Part shown: in pieces, positions 51,430 to 60,123 of the stretch
How the letters are laid out: each line of letters begins with the position of its first letter
Numbering within the stretch: the stretch's first letter is position 1
NCBI GenBank assembly: GCA_945873205.1
Contig: CAMCCC010000001.1
Location: forward strand, 124,001 to 188,000
Direction: 5' to 3'
Source: an uncultured bacterium
GTDB taxonomy: Bacteria > Bacillota > Clostridia > Oscillospirales > Oscillospiraceae
DNA: 64,000 nt
The notes under the pieces: generated by a model
The model's database searches: none
What the model was told of the DNA's origin: nothing
The model's input: the letters and a program-made list of their open reading frames with translations, nothing else
Translations under genes and position numbers: made by a program

Positions 51430-52299
51430 TCAATTCTTTCTGTCTGCAAGGGAATCCGCCAGGGCGCAAAGGAAGGCCGTGTCATCAAAGGCTTCTCCCA
51501 GGATGTTTTTCGCAAAATCGGTCAGGCGGGCCACGGTCTGCCGGCAGCCCTCCTCGCCCATGAGAACCATATAGGTGTTCTTATTCTCTTGGCTGTCGGA
51601 CCCGATGGGCTTGCCCAGCTCCTCGGCAGTGCTGAGCACATCCAGCATATCGTCACGAATCTGGAAGGCCATGCCCAGGGCGGCGCCGAAGTGCCCGGCG
51701 GTATCCAGCATCAGGCGGCTGCCGCCGGCGGCGGCAACACCCATCTGGCAGGCGGCCACCAGCAACGCGCCGGTCTTGCGGGAGTTGATCTCCGTCAGCT
51801 CCTGCTCGGTCAGCTTTCTGCCCTCCCAGGACATATCCAGATACTGTCCGCCGCACATCCCGTCCAGACCAACGGCGCCGGCCAATATTTCGGCACAGGC
51901 AGCCTTCCGTTCAGCCGGAAGATCACAGCGGAGAATGGTGCCGAACGCCTCCGCCTGGAGGGTATCCCCTGCCAGAACAGCGGTGCACTCGCCATAAACT
52001 ACATGGTTGGTGGGGCGGCCGCGGCGCAGGTCATCATTATCCATGCAGGGCAGGTCGTCATGGATCAGGCTATATGTATGCAGCATTTCAATGGCGCAGG
52101 CCACAGGCAGGGCCGCCTCCACATCGCCCCCGGCAATGCGGCAAAATTCCAGCACCAGCATAGGGCGAATCCGCTTGCCGCCGGCCAGCAGGCTATAACG
52201 CATGGCCTCGGCCAGGCGGGCCTGGGGATAATCCTCCGACAGGGTGAAGTATTCCGCCAGGGCGGCGTCAATCCGATTGCGGTATTCATTCAAAGTCAT
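51430..52299 (-). CDS. ispA: Polyprenyl (farnesyl) diphosphate synthase
   Basis: 289 residues from MTLNEYRNRID. First Asp-rich motif SLIHDDLPCMDNDDLRRGRPT and second FQIRDDMLDV. Condenses IPP and DMAPP to farnesyl diphosphate. The ATG is one base after the xseB stop. Supplies undecaprenyl precursors downstream of dxs. Confidence 0.94.
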   Translation of the reverse strand: MTLNEYRNRIDAALAEYFTLSEDYPQARLAEAMRYSLLAGGKRIRPMLVLEFCRIAGGDVEAALPVACAIEMLHTYSLIHDDLPCMDNDDLRRGRPTNHVVYGECTAVLAGDTLQAEAFGTILRCDLPAERKAACAEILAGAVGLDGMCGGQYLDMSWEGRKLTEQELTEINSRKTGALLVAACQMGVAAAGGSRLMLDTAGHFGAALGMAFQIRDDMLDVLSTAEELGKPIGSDSQENKNTYMVLMGEEGCRQTVARLTDFAKNILGEAFDDTAFLCALADSLADRKN

Positions 52300-52300
52300 T

Positions 52301-52534
52301 TCAATTCTCATCCTCAAAGGGCAGCTCAATGGGTGCGCGGTCAGGCCCTTTTTTTAATTTTACTACTTTCTGCTCCGCCTCATCCAGCATTTTGCTGCAG
52401 GACTTGATAAGGCCGGTTCCCTCCTCATAGAGGGAGAGGGATTCGCTGAGAGGCAGGTCCCCTTTTTCCAGGTGACGCACAATCTCGTCAAGCCGGCTGA
52501 GGGACTGCTCAAAGCTGAGTTTCTTTACTGCCAT
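52301..52534 (-). CDS. xseB: Exonuclease VII small subunit
   Basis: 77 residues from MAVKKLSFEQSLSRLDEIV. Conserved LEKGDLPLSESLSLYEEG and SCSKMLDEAEQKV blocks. Binds XseA coiled coils. AAAGGAG upstream. The C-terminal 20 residues are longer than in E. coli. Confidence 0.93.
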   Translation of the reverse strand: MAVKKLSFEQSLSRLDEIVRHLEKGDLPLSESLSLYEEGTGLIKSCSKMLDEAEQKVVKLKKGPDRAPIELPFEDEN

Positions 52535-52558
52535 GGCAAACTCCTTTGGCAAAGTTTA

Positions 52559-53767
52559 TTAAGGCTTCTCTGTTACCGACTGGACAAGGCAATCCGCCTT
52601 GCCGTCGCAAAGTTCCACGGTGATCGTATCCCCCGGGGAGAGGGACTTTACGCTTTTGATTGCCTGCCCCAGGCCATCTTCGGCGATGGCATAGCCCCGG
52701 CCCAGGACGCGGAGAGGACTCATAGCGTCCAGCGAGGCGGCAAGGCCCACAAAGCGCTGCCGGCAAGCGGCAAGATTCCGCTCCTCGGCGGCCACCAGGC
52801 GGTCCCTGGCATAGTCAAGGCTGATGCGGCGGTTATCGATATGGGCCACCGGGTCGGTCATAACCCGTTTGGACTGGTAGGCCTCCAGCTGTTGACTCAG
52901 GTGCATCAGCTTTTTGCGCAAAGCCTGATCCTGACGGATGCTGAAGCTGTCCAGCGCGTCACGGATATCCCGCTGGTCAGGCACCACAATCTCGGCGGCG
53001 TTGGAGGGCGTAGAGGCCCGGGCGTCCGCCACATAGTCGGAAATGGTCACATCCGGCTCATGCCCCACGGCGGAGATCACAGGCAGCTCCGAGGCGTAGA
53101 TGGCCCTGGCCACCCGCTCATCATTAAAGGCCCACAGGTCTTCAATGGAGCCGCCGCCCCGGCCGGTGATGATCACATCGGCCACCTTGAACTCATTGGC
53201 GTAACGGATGGCGCCGACGATCTCCGGCGGAGCCTCCACCCCCTGCACCCGGACAGGCAACAGCACCACCTGGGCCATGGGCCAACGGTGGGACAGGATG
53301 CGAATCATGTCATGCACGGCGGCGCCGGCGGAGGAAGTGATGATGGCAATGCGGCTGGGGAACTGGGGCAGGGGTTTTTTATGGGCCCGGTCAAACAGGC
53401 CCTCAGCGGCTAATTGGGCCTTCAATTGTTCAAAGGCCACCTGCAGGTCCCCTGCCCCTTCGGGCATGAGGCCGGTGCAGTAGAGCTGATAGGCCCCGTC
53501 CCTGGGGTAGACGGCTATCCGGCCATAGGCGGTGACGCCCATGCCGTTTTCCGGGCGAAAGCGCAGCTTACCGGCACTGCTTTTGAACATGACGCAGCGC
53601 AAGCTGCTCTCACTATCTTTCAATGTGAAGTAGTGATGGCCCGAGGGATAGACCTTATAATTGGAAAGCTCACCCCGGACGGAGACATTGCCCAGCATCG
53701 GGTCCTGGTCCAGAAGGCCTTTGATATAGTTATTAAGCTCTGTAACGGTCAGCGTCTGCTGGTCCAT
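52559..53767 (-). CDS. xseA: Exonuclease VII large subunit
   Basis: 402 residues. N-terminal OB-fold (NVSVRGELSNYKVYPSGHHY, TLKD), catalytic core RIAIITSSAGAAVHDMIRIL, GRGGGSIEDLWAFNDE and AVGHEPDVTISDYVAD-AR. Degrades single-stranded DNA. Starts 3 bp after nusB. Confidence 0.95.
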   Translation of the reverse strand: MDQQTLTVTELNNYIKGLLDQDPMLGNVSVRGELSNYKVYPSGHHYFTLKDSESSLRCVMFKSSAGKLRFRPENGMGVTAYGRIAVYPRDGAYQLYCTGLMPEGAGDLQVAFEQLKAQLAAEGLFDRAHKKPLPQFPSRIAIITSSAGAAVHDMIRILSHRWPMAQVVLLPVRVQGVEAPPEIVGAIRYANEFKVADVIITGRGGGSIEDLWAFNDERVARAIYASELPVISAVGHEPDVTISDYVADARASTPSNAAEIVVPDQRDIRDALDSFSIRQDQALRKKLMHLSQQLEAYQSKRVMTDPVAHIDNRRISLDYARDRLVAAEERNLAACRQRFVGLAASLDAMSPLRVLGRGYAIAEDGLGQAIKSVKSLSPGDTITVELCDGKADCLVQSVTEKP

Positions 53768-53770
53768 GGC

Positions 53771-54283
53771 TTACTCCCGGGCAGGCTCGTCCTGAGCAGT
53801 TTCGCCCTGGACGGGTTCCTCCTGAGCGGGCAGGGTCTGCCCGAACTCGCCCCGCATGAAGCCGCCGAGAACGCCGTTGACAAAGGCGACGGTATCCGGC
53901 TCGTCATAGCCCTTATCCAGCTCCACCGCCTCGTTGATGGCAGCGGCGTTGGGGATATCGTCCATATAAAGAATCTCACAGATGGCGCAGCGCATGACGG
54001 CAAGGGCGGTTTTGGAAATGCGCTCCAGCTTCCAGCCCTTGGCATAGCGCTCTATAAAGCCGTCAATCTCGCTGCGGTTTTCCATGGTCAGCTCCGTCAG
54101 GCGGCGGATATAGGCCATCTGCTTTGCATCCGGCAGCTCGGCATACAATTCGTTCTCGCCCCGGAGGGTCTCATAATGTTCGGGAGAAAAGAACCGCTCC
54201 ATCAGGGCGGAGATATCCTCCTTGCTGGAAACTGCCGCGAAGCCAAGCTGAATGGCGATCTCGCGGGCGGTTGTTCTGGTCAT
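53771..54283 (-). CDS. nusB: Transcription antitermination factor NusB
   Basis: 170 residues. N terminus TAREIAIQLGFA, conserved RISKTALAVMRCAICEILYM then IPNAAAINEAVELDKGY and VNGVLGGF. Binds boxA of rRNA with NusE. The acidic C-terminal tail (repeated PAQEEPVQGE) is longer than usual. GAGGAATAAGCT before the ATG. Confidence 0.93.
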   Translation of the reverse strand: MTRTTAREIAIQLGFAAVSSKEDISALMERFFSPEHYETLRGENELYAELPDAKQMAYIRRLTELTMENRSEIDGFIERYAKGWKLERISKTALAVMRCAICEILYMDDIPNAAAINEAVELDKGYDEPDTVAFVNGVLGGFMRGEFGQTLPAQEEPVQGETAQDEPARE

Positions 54284-54303
54284 AGCTTATTCCTCCGGAC
54301 TGT

Positions 54304-54666
54304 TTATTTCTCAAAGGCCACGCCGGAAACATGAACGTTGACCTCGGCGCTTTCAATGCCGGTGGTGGACTGCACCACGGACATGACCTTCTCCTGGACG
54401 GCCTTTGCCACATTGACGATGTTGCGGCCATACATTACGGTGATGATGGCGTCAACAACGATACGGGAATCCACAAACTGGACCTTCACGCCCCGGGCCA
54501 CAGTCTTGAGGCCGAAAAGCTCCGCCAATTCGGCGCCGGCGGTATTGGAAAGGCCGGCCACCCCGTCCACCTCAGTGATGGCGGTGCGGACCATGCTGTA
54601 GATAACGTCCTCAGAAATATTGATGCTGCCGAGCTGTTCCTGGCAGGTGATATAGTTCTCGCCCAT
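54304..54666 (-). CDS. Asp23/Gls24 family protein
   Basis: 120 residues. Family blocks ISEDVIYSMVRTAITEVDGV and VDAIITVMYGRNIVNVAKAV with terminal VNVHVSGVAF. Cell-envelope-stress family, usually next to nusB in Clostridia. TAGGAGG upstream. Begins the nusB operon downstream of the spoIIIA terminator. Confidence 0.92.
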   Translation of the reverse strand: MGENYITCQEQLGSINISEDVIYSMVRTAITEVDGVAGLSNTAGAELAELFGLKTVARGVKVQFVDSRIVVDAIITVMYGRNIVNVAKAVQEKVMSVVQSTTGIESAEVNVHVSGVAFEK

Positions 54667-54755
54667 AGTTAGCCTCCTAAATGAATTCAGTGTATTTTAC
54701 CACGTTATACACAAAAAAGGAAGCCCAATATTCAAATTTCAAATCTTATTCACGG

Positions 54756-54798
54756 AAAAAAGCCTCAGGGCCCGGTGAACGCTCCGGGGCCCTGAGGG
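54756..54798 (-). terminator. Terminator of the spoIIIA operon
   Basis: Minus strand CCTCAGGGCCC/GGGCCCTGAGG stem, then CTTTTTT. Separates spoIIIAH from asp23. Confidence 0.92.
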
Positions 54799-54805
54799 AA
54801 AAAGA

Positions 54806-55345
54806 TCATGCTTTTACTTCAATGATGCTCAGCTGAGAGGCCTGATAGGCGGTCTCGGAGCAGATAATGTCGGTAATCCTGGCCACAGCTTCCTCGCTGA
54901 GGCCCTCGGCCGGAGCGGGCACCGCCACGGTGACAGTGTCATTGCCGATATACACAACGCAGTCGGCAAAGTCCTTGGCAATGAGAAGGTTCTCGATCTG
55001 CGCCTCCTGCATGGTGCAGGCAGCCATGGCAGAGATGGCGTTCATGGCGCTGTCGATGGTCTCCTGGGAGGCGTTCTCAGAGGTGGCGGCAGTTTGCAGA
55101 AGCTCCAGCGCCTCATCTCTGGATACCTGCCGGGTCAGCCGGGCCTCGGCAAAATATTCGCTGCCGGTGCTCATCAGATTATCGGCAAACTCCGCATTGG
55201 CACTCATCATCGCCTCATCCTCGGCGGACACCATCTCCGAATCCGGCGTGCCCCAACGGTTATTATAGGACCAGTTGAGCGCCACCGCCGCGCACACGAA
55301 CATCAGCACCGCCAGCATCGTCAGATTTCTTTTCCGGTTTTTCAT
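54806..55345 (-). CDS. spoIIIAH: Stage III sporulation protein AH
   Basis: 179 residues from MKNRKRNLTMLAVLMF (GGGGGAG 9 bp upstream; an ATG three codons earlier is too close to it). One membrane helix, then an extracellular EscJ/YscJ-like ring domain (SQETIDSAMNAISAMAACTM). Forms the mother-cell ring that meets SpoIIQ. Confidence 0.92.
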   Translation of the reverse strand: MKNRKRNLTMLAVLMFVCAAVALNWSYNNRWGTPDSEMVSAEDEAMMSANAEFADNLMSTGSEYFAEARLTRQVSRDEALELLQTAATSENASQETIDSAMNAISAMAACTMQEAQIENLLIAKDFADCVVYIGNDTVTVAVPAPAEGLSEEAVARITDIICSETAYQASQLSIIEVKA

Positions 55346-55362
55346 TGTTTGCATACTCCCCC

Positions 55363-55671
55363 TTAGCTATAATCCGCCATTTTCAGAATCGTGATCTTAT
55401 CCGATGTAAAACCAGTATATGAGCTGACGGCCCGAATAATATCCAGGCGCACCCTGGCATTTTCCGCTCCCTGGCACACCACCACCACGCCGTTTTCGGA
55501 GATGAGAACCCGACTCTCCCCTACCCCCTCGGTGCTGGAGAGCAGCAGGGCCATGGGTTCCTCCTCCGAAGCAACGGCGGCGGAAGAGCCGCCGCTGGGC
55601 AGCAGCATCAGCACCACACCAATGACCAGTACAACCAGCGGATACTTGAATTTATCCAGTTTTTCCGCCAT
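55363..55671 (-). CDS. spoIIIAG: Stage III sporulation protein AG
   Basis: 102 residues from MAEKLDKFKYPLVVLVIG; a GTG at 55692 is possible. Membrane helix near the N terminus, then ring-building motif GVVVVCQGAENARVRLDII, a hallmark of SpoIIIAG. Short against the B. subtilis protein (229): it lacks most of the variable region before the ring domain. Confidence 0.85.
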   Translation of the reverse strand: MAEKLDKFKYPLVVLVIGVVLMLLPSGGSSAAVASEEEPMALLLSSTEGVGESRVLISENGVVVVCQGAENARVRLDIIRAVSSYTGFTSDKITILKMADYS

Positions 55672-55684
55672 ATTCTTCCGTCCG

Positions 55685-56164
55685 TCACTCACTGTCCCAA
55701 CGCTGCCTTTCGTATGGTATGCCCAGGTCCGCCGCCATCAGAGCGGAGAGCTGTTCTTTCCCGGTCTGGCTGCAAACGCCGCTGATGCTGGCGCCATAGG
55801 GCATCCAGAGCCCTTCCAGGCTCCACTGTACTTCCACGTCCACCGCAAGGCCCTCCAGGCCAAGTTCCAGGGCTTTGTCCATAATATATGCCTCGTATTC
55901 CTGTTCTATGACAAGGCGGTTCAGCCGCTGCTCCGCCGCCTCCGCATCGGCAGTCAGGGAAGATTCCAGCTCATGGCGCCTGGCGCTTTCCAGGGCATAG
56001 GCGTCCATATCCAGGGCTTTCAGCGGACTGACGATGGCAATGATCAGGCTGGCGGTACAGACCACTTCCGACACCCGCTTCACGCCGCCTTCTGGCAGGA
56101 TGCTCAGAGCCGCGCCGCAGAGCAGGGACAGGGCACAGAGCTGCCGTATGCTTTGATGGATCAC
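55685..56164 (-). CDS. spoIIIAF: Stage III sporulation protein AF
   Basis: 159 residues. The GTG start overlaps the spoIIIAE stop (GTGA). Two N-terminal helices (LCALSLLCGAALSILPEGGV, CTASLIIAIVSPLKAL), then a helical region and a C-terminal ferredoxin-like domain. Family similarity is weak but position and topology are decisive. Confidence 0.85.
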   Translation of the reverse strand: MIHQSIRQLCALSLLCGAALSILPEGGVKRVSEVVCTASLIIAIVSPLKALDMDAYALESARRHELESSLTADAEAAEQRLNRLVIEQEYEAYIMDKALELGLEGLAVDVEVQWSLEGLWMPYGASISGVCSQTGKEQLSALMAADLGIPYERQRWDSE

Positions 56165-57255
56165 AGGCTCACCGCCTTGATGCCGGCCATGATGGAGATG
56201 AAGAGCATGATGCCGCAGCAGCCCAGCAGACCCAGGAGCAGGCCCATGGCCGCAGCCACGCTGGCAATGAGGGAGGAGAGCCGGCCGTTGGGCACCATAT
56301 CCGTGGCCGCGGCCACCGCCTTCAGCACCAGCATTTTCACCGAAAGCAGGGCAAATGGCCCGGCGCACAGGGCGCAGACGGCAATCAGGCCAAAGACGCC
56401 GGCGGAGTTCTTGATGACAGATGCGGCGGAGAGTACGGTGGCGGAAGCATCCGAGATAAGGCCGCCCACCACGGGGAGGCTGGTGGAAATGACGGTGCGG
56501 GCGGTTTTGATGGCCACGGCGTCCACGCTGCCGCTGATGAGGCCGGTCATGCCGATATAGGCGCTGAAAGCCAGAGTCATGACGGTCATGACGGTTGTGG
56601 CGGCCCAGCGGATGACGCGGGCGGTATTGCTGAGGAGGGAATTGGGGAAGACGCTGCCGGAGAGCGCAAGAGCAAGGTAGGCATACACCAGGGGGATGAT
56701 CAACTGTTGGGCCAGGCTCATGAGCACATCCAGAGCCAGGCACACGGCGGCATATTTGGCGGCGGAGGAGCCCACTGCTCCGCAGGCGGCAGCGGCGGTG
56801 AAGATGGCGGGAAGGGCCGCCTTGGAATAGTCCGAAAGCTGATTGAGGGCGGAGACGGTCTGGCTGACGATGCTGTCAACGCCGCCCAGGAGGCTTACCG
56901 CAGCGGCGCAGCAGCCAGCGATATTGATATATTCCTTGATTGCTTTGCCGGAACAGACGGAGCCGGACAGGGCGCAGGCGATGGCGATGGCCACCAGGGC
57001 AGAGGCAGAGCGCAGATTCTCCCCCAGCTCACGGCGGACACTGTCCCGGAAGCTTTTCCACAATCGCTCCAGGGCGCTGCCGGTGTCATAGCTGCCGTCC
57101 ACCTTCAAGGCGCCGCTGATATCCCGCAGTTCCTGGGGAAGCTCCTCCACGGCATAGATGCCGGTCTCCTCCGCCGCCTGCTGATAAATATCCTCCGCAT
57201 AGGCCGTTCCGCCAAAGGCCGGAAGCAGCAGAAGGATGAGCAGCAGCGTCCTCAT
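56161..57255 (-). CDS. spoIIIAE: Stage III sporulation protein AE
   Basis: 364 residues. Signal peptide MRTLLLILLLLPAFGGTAYA, then about eight membrane helices; family block SVDAVAIKTARTVISTSLPV and VGGLISDASATVL. The largest membrane component of the channel. The ATG overlaps the spoIIIAD stop. Confidence 0.93.
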   Translation of the reverse strand: MRTLLLILLLLPAFGGTAYAEDIYQQAAEETGIYAVEELPQELRDISGALKVDGSYDTGSALERLWKSFRDSVRRELGENLRSASALVAIAIACALSGSVCSGKAIKEYINIAGCCAAAVSLLGGVDSIVSQTVSALNQLSDYSKAALPAIFTAAAACGAVGSSAAKYAAVCLALDVLMSLAQQLIIPLVYAYLALALSGSVFPNSLLSNTARVIRWAATTVMTVMTLAFSAYIGMTGLISGSVDAVAIKTARTVISTSLPVVGGLISDASATVLSAASVIKNSAGVFGLIAVCALCAGPFALLSVKMLVLKAVAAATDMVPNGRLSSLIASVAAAMGLLLGLLGCCGIMLFISIMAGIKAVSL

Positions 57256-57638
57256 GTCATGCCTCCGATCAGCTTCAGCATGCTGATAATCAACGGCATG
57301 GAGACACCAATGGCGCAGAGGGTCCCGGCCATGTCCACCGCGGCGGCGGCAGAGCTTTGGGCCGCATCCCGGCAGAGTTCGGAGCTGATGCGGGTTATGG
57401 CGCCGATACCCACGCATTTGAGCACGGGGACGATCATCACGTCGCCGTCTTCGGTCATGGCTTTCACCATGGAAGCCAGTTCTGTTATGCTGCGGGCAAA
57501 GCCCATGGCGGCAGTCATGATGACAACGATAGCCCCGGCGCTGAGGAGCATGGACATCTCCGGGTTTGTCCGCTTGATCAAGAGGCAGATCACCGTGGCC
57601 GTCAGCGCGGCGGCGGCACATTTGAGCATGATATCCAT
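57252..57638 (-). CDS. spoIIIAD: Stage III sporulation protein AD
   Basis: 128 residues from MDIMLKCAAAALTATVI. Hydrophobic protein with family blocks LLIKRTNPEMSMLLSAGAIV and CRDAAQSSAAAAVDMAGTL. A TTG at 57653 is a less likely start since it overlaps spoIIIAC. Confidence 0.9.
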   Translation of the reverse strand: MDIMLKCAAAALTATVICLLIKRTNPEMSMLLSAGAIVVIMTAAMGFARSITELASMVKAMTEDGDVMIVPVLKCVGIGAITRISSELCRDAAQSSAAAAVDMAGTLCAIGVSMPLIISMLKLIGGMT

Positions 57639-57642
57639 AGGG

Positions 57643-57837
57643 CTATAGTCCAAACAAGGTCTTGATCATGTTGAAAAGCTCACTTATTTTCTGCACCACG
57701 ATCATCAATACCACCACAAGGGCCGTGATGCTTGTCATCAGGGCCTGCTCGTCCCGGCCGGAGCGCTGCAGCAATATGTTCAGCACCGCCGCCAGGATGC
57801 CGATGGCAGCGATCTTGAAAATCAGGTCAACATCCAT
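57643..57837 (-). CDS. spoIIIAC: Stage III sporulation protein AC
   Basis: 64 residues, two membrane helices, family motif LLQRSGRDEQALM between them. TAGGAG before the ATG. Length matches B. subtilis (68). Confidence 0.94.
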   Translation of the reverse strand: MDVDLIFKIAAIGILAAVLNILLQRSGRDEQALMTSITALVVVLMIVVQKISELFNMIKTLFGL

Positions 57838-57846
57838 TGTTTTCTC

Positions 57847-58359
57847 CTAGATCAGTACTATGACAAGCAGGGCGCCGCCAGCCCAGGCCAGGCCCAGGCC
57901 CAGCCGCCTCTTTTCTGGCAAGGCGGCGCTGTGCCGGTCGATGGCGTGGGAGAGCCGGTCAAGGGTAAGGGACAGCTCGGTCAGCTGCCGCTCCAGCTCA
58001 TAGCGGCCCAGGCAGAGGCCCAGGGCGCTGAGCATTTCCCGCTCTTCCCCGCTGAGGATATTGAAGGCGGTTTCCACGCTCTCGGCCCAGAGGGCGCTGA
58101 ACTCCCGCTCCCCCAGCTGACACAGGCGTAGGTTCAGCTCCTCCGCAAAGGCGGCAGCTGCGCCGTCACAACGGCAGGCCAGCCGGGAAATCAGCTCCGG
58201 CAGCGGGGTGAGCCGGGTCTCCAGCTCACCCGCCATGGTTTTCAGCATCCGTTCCGCAGAGCGCAGCGCTTGGAGGCGGCGCTTCTCCTCTTTTACATAG
58301 GAGAAGCCCAATGCCACAGAGGCCGCCGCAATCAGAAGCGCCCCCAACAGGTGGGTCAT
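57847..58359 (-). CDS. spoIIIAB: Stage III sporulation protein AB
   Basis: 170 residues. N-terminal helix (LLGALLIAAASVALGFSYV), cytoplasmic helical middle with EELNLRL and LSALGLCLGRYELERQL, C-terminal membrane helix after RRLGLGLAWAGG. The ATG overlaps the spoIIIAA stop. Confidence 0.92.
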   Translation of the reverse strand: MTHLLGALLIAAASVALGFSYVKEEKRRLQALRSAERMLKTMAGELETRLTPLPELISRLACRCDGAAAAFAEELNLRLCQLGEREFSALWAESVETAFNILSGEEREMLSALGLCLGRYELERQLTELSLTLDRLSHAIDRHSAALPEKRRLGLGLAWAGGALLVIVLI

Positions 58360-59222
58360 TCCAGCCGCTCCAGACTGTAGCGCCGGGTTTCCCCATCTCT
58401 GCTGATGGTGAGTACATTGCTGAAGGCACCCATTTCGAAAAGGTCCCTATACATCGGCCGCCGGAGCATATCGTGTCTTTCCCTGCCGTGGGCGCTGGCC
58501 AATATGCTGACGCCGCAGCCTATGATCCGTTCAATCACCTGCTTGTCCTCCCCTGCGCTGATCTCGTCCATGGCGATCACCTGCGGGTTCATGCCCCGCA
58601 GGAGCATACCCACGCCTTTCCCCTTCGGCACGCCCACAAGCACGTCGCTGCAGCGGCCCAGGTCAAAATGCTGCTTTCCGCCGGTGCTGGCCGAAAGCTC
58701 GTTCCGCTCGTCCAGAACCGCCACCCTTGTCCCCCTGTCGGATAGGACCCGGATCAGCTCCCGCAGCAGGGTGGTCTTGCCCAGGCCCGGTGGCGAGACA
58801 ATGAGGGTATTTTCCAGGCCGGGCTGGGTCAGGCGGTCGATAAAGCCGTCGCATATGCCCTGACACTCCCGGGGCAGGCGGATGGCAAGAGAGCTGAAAT
58901 CCCGAAAGCCGGCAAGCTGGCCCTGGTTCATGATGCCGCTGCCGCAAAGGCCGATGCGCAGGCCCTTATAGCTTATGTAGCCGCTGATAATGCCGGGCAT
59001 GGCGGCGTGAAGGGAGGCCCCGGTGGCCCGTTCCAGCACCTGGTTCAATTCGTTCTCGCTGAGCCTGTCCCCTGGCAGCTCCAGCTCCCGGCCGTTGATC
59101 ACCAGCGCCGGAGGACGGAGAAGGCGCAGGCGGATCTCCTCCGGCTGTCTTTGGCCGAAGGCTTCTATCCGCCGCCGCAGTGGGGAGGACAGAAGCTGGC
59201 AGGCTGTTTCAAAGCTGTCCAT
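58356..59222 (-). CDS. spoIIIAA: Stage III sporulation protein AA (secretion-type ATPase)
   Basis: 288 residues from MDSFETACQLL with AAGGAAG upstream. Walker [17 protein letters not shown], Walker B VIAMDEISAGED, and VAVLDERNELSAS. Type II/IV secretion-like ATPase of the feeding-tube complex. First gene of the eight-gene operon. Confidence 0.94.
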   Translation of the reverse strand: MDSFETACQLLSSPLRRRIEAFGQRQPEEIRLRLLRPPALVINGRELELPGDRLSENELNQVLERATGASLHAAMPGIISGYISYKGLRIGLCGSGIMNQGQLAGFRDFSSLAIRLPRECQGICDGFIDRLTQPGLENTLIVSPPGLGKTTLLRELIRVLSDRGTRVAVLDERNELSASTGGKQHFDLGRCSDVLVGVPKGKGVGMLLRGMNPQVIAMDEISAGEDKQVIERIIGCGVSILASAHGRERHDMLRRPMYRDLFEMGAFSNVLTISRDGETRRYSLERLE

Positions 59223-59241
59223 CCTCTCACTTCCTTGAAAC

Positions 59242-59270
59242 ACTCTATGTCCAGCAGCGCGGATTTATTC
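59242..59270 (-). promoter_or_regulatory. Candidate sigma-E promoter of the spoIIIA operon
   Basis: Minus strand GAATAAA (59264-59270), 14 bp, CATAGAGT (59242-59249), 20 bp before the ATG. Same layout as the spoIVA promoter. spoIIIAA is a known sigma-E target. Confidence 0.65.
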
Positions 59271-59299
59271 TTGAAAATCCACCCGTTGTGTGGTATTAT
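59271..59299 (+). promoter_or_regulatory. Candidate sigma-A promoter of the small membrane gene
   Basis: TTGAAA (59271-59276), 17 bp, TATTAT (59294-59299), back to back with the spoIIIA promoter. Confidence 0.55.
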
Positions 59300-59337
59300 C
59301 TCTGCAATAATGTAATATCTTTTCAGGAGGAAGTATT

Positions 59338-59814
59338 ATGCAAATGAAAATTCTGGGCGCCGGCGCGCTCTTAATGGTTGGATGGCTTTGGTTCTATCTG
59401 TTTGTGCGCCAGTTCCTGTTCAATTTCCTCACTGCCTACCCGATGATCAAGCGGATGCAGGCAGCGCAGGAGGAGCTGATCGCCATCGGTGCCAAGCGGT
59501 ACACCACCGTGTCCGTGATCAGCTGCGCTGTGGTCTGTGCCATTGTGATTGCCATTGTGGTGGCCTTCTGCCCCTGGTATTTCATAGTCTGCTTTTTCGG
59601 CGGCGCGCTGGTGGCGCTGTTCATGTATCTGCCCCTGCTGGGGCCCACGAACCGGGATATGTTTGACGCCTTCTGCATGAAGTACTACAGCTTTGTGCCC
59701 GATGACGAGCTGCGCACCGCTATGTATAACAGGAAGCCCAGCCAGATGAAGGTCCGTCTCCATGATATGGGCGTCAGCGATGCGTTTATCCCTGAGTTCA
59801 AGAACAAGAAATGA
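59338..59814 (+). CDS. Unknown membrane protein
   Basis: 158 residues, CAGGAGG upstream. Hydrophobic N terminus (ILGAGALLMVGWLWFYLFV), an amphipathic stretch, then two helices (VISCAVVCAIVIAIVVAF, YFIVCFFGGALVALFMYL) and a charged cytosolic tail ending in FKNKK. No family recognised. Divergent from spoIIIA, ended by its own terminator. Confidence 0.75.
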   Translation: MQMKILGAGALLMVGWLWFYLFVRQFLFNFLTAYPMIKRMQAAQEELIAIGAKRYTTVSVISCAVVCAIVIAIVVAFCPWYFIVCFFGGALVALFMYLPLLGPTNRDMFDAFCMKYYSFVPDDELRTAMYNRKPSQMKVRLHDMGVSDAFIPEFKNKK

Positions 59815-59829
59815 TAATGTTGACTTTTT

Positions 59830-59867
59830 AAAAAAATTGCAGGACAGATATCTGCCCTGCAATTTTT
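59830..59867. terminator. Terminator after the unknown membrane gene
   Basis: AAAATTGCAGG/CCTGCAATTTTT stem with A and T runs outside, usable in both directions. Confidence 0.85.
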
Positions 59868-59968
59868 CTTTTGGCTGATGTTCGACTCTCACACAAGAGC
59901 CGACCCTGGGAAATCAAAGCCGGCCCTCATAGCAAGCTGAGCCTGCGCCTATACTATAAGCACAAAGC

Positions 59969-60094
59969 TTACTTCATGCCGTTTTCGTAGGACTCGATCA
60001 TCTTTTTGACCATCTGGCCACCGATAGAACCGGCCTGGCGGCTGGTCAGATCACCGTTGTAACCGTTCTTCAGGTTAACGCCAACCTCTCTGGC
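59969..60094 (-). pseudogene. 3' half of an alpha/beta-type SASP gene
   Basis: Frame AREVGVNLKNGYNGDLTSRQ, AGSIGGQMVKKMIESYENGM, K, stop: the DNA-binding C-terminal half of an alpha/beta SASP. There is no start codon, and the upstream DNA up to the recombinase stop (60126) does not continue the family. The 11 bp GAGGTTGGCGT (60078-60088) at the break equals that ending the 5' half at 11765-11775, in the same reading frame. Confidence 0.88.
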
Positions 60095-60123
60095 GGTCAC
60101 GCTACCATCTTGAAAGTTTTAAC

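Noticed and set aside
11884-60114. 12-mer TTCAAGATGGTA near both SASP breaks (11884-11895 plus, 60103-60114 minus)
   Set aside because: Tempting as an attachment core, but it does not lie at the left coding break, flanks do not match, and a shared 12-mer can occur by chance in 64 kb. The 11-bp GAGGTTGGCGT at the actual breaks is the better candidate.
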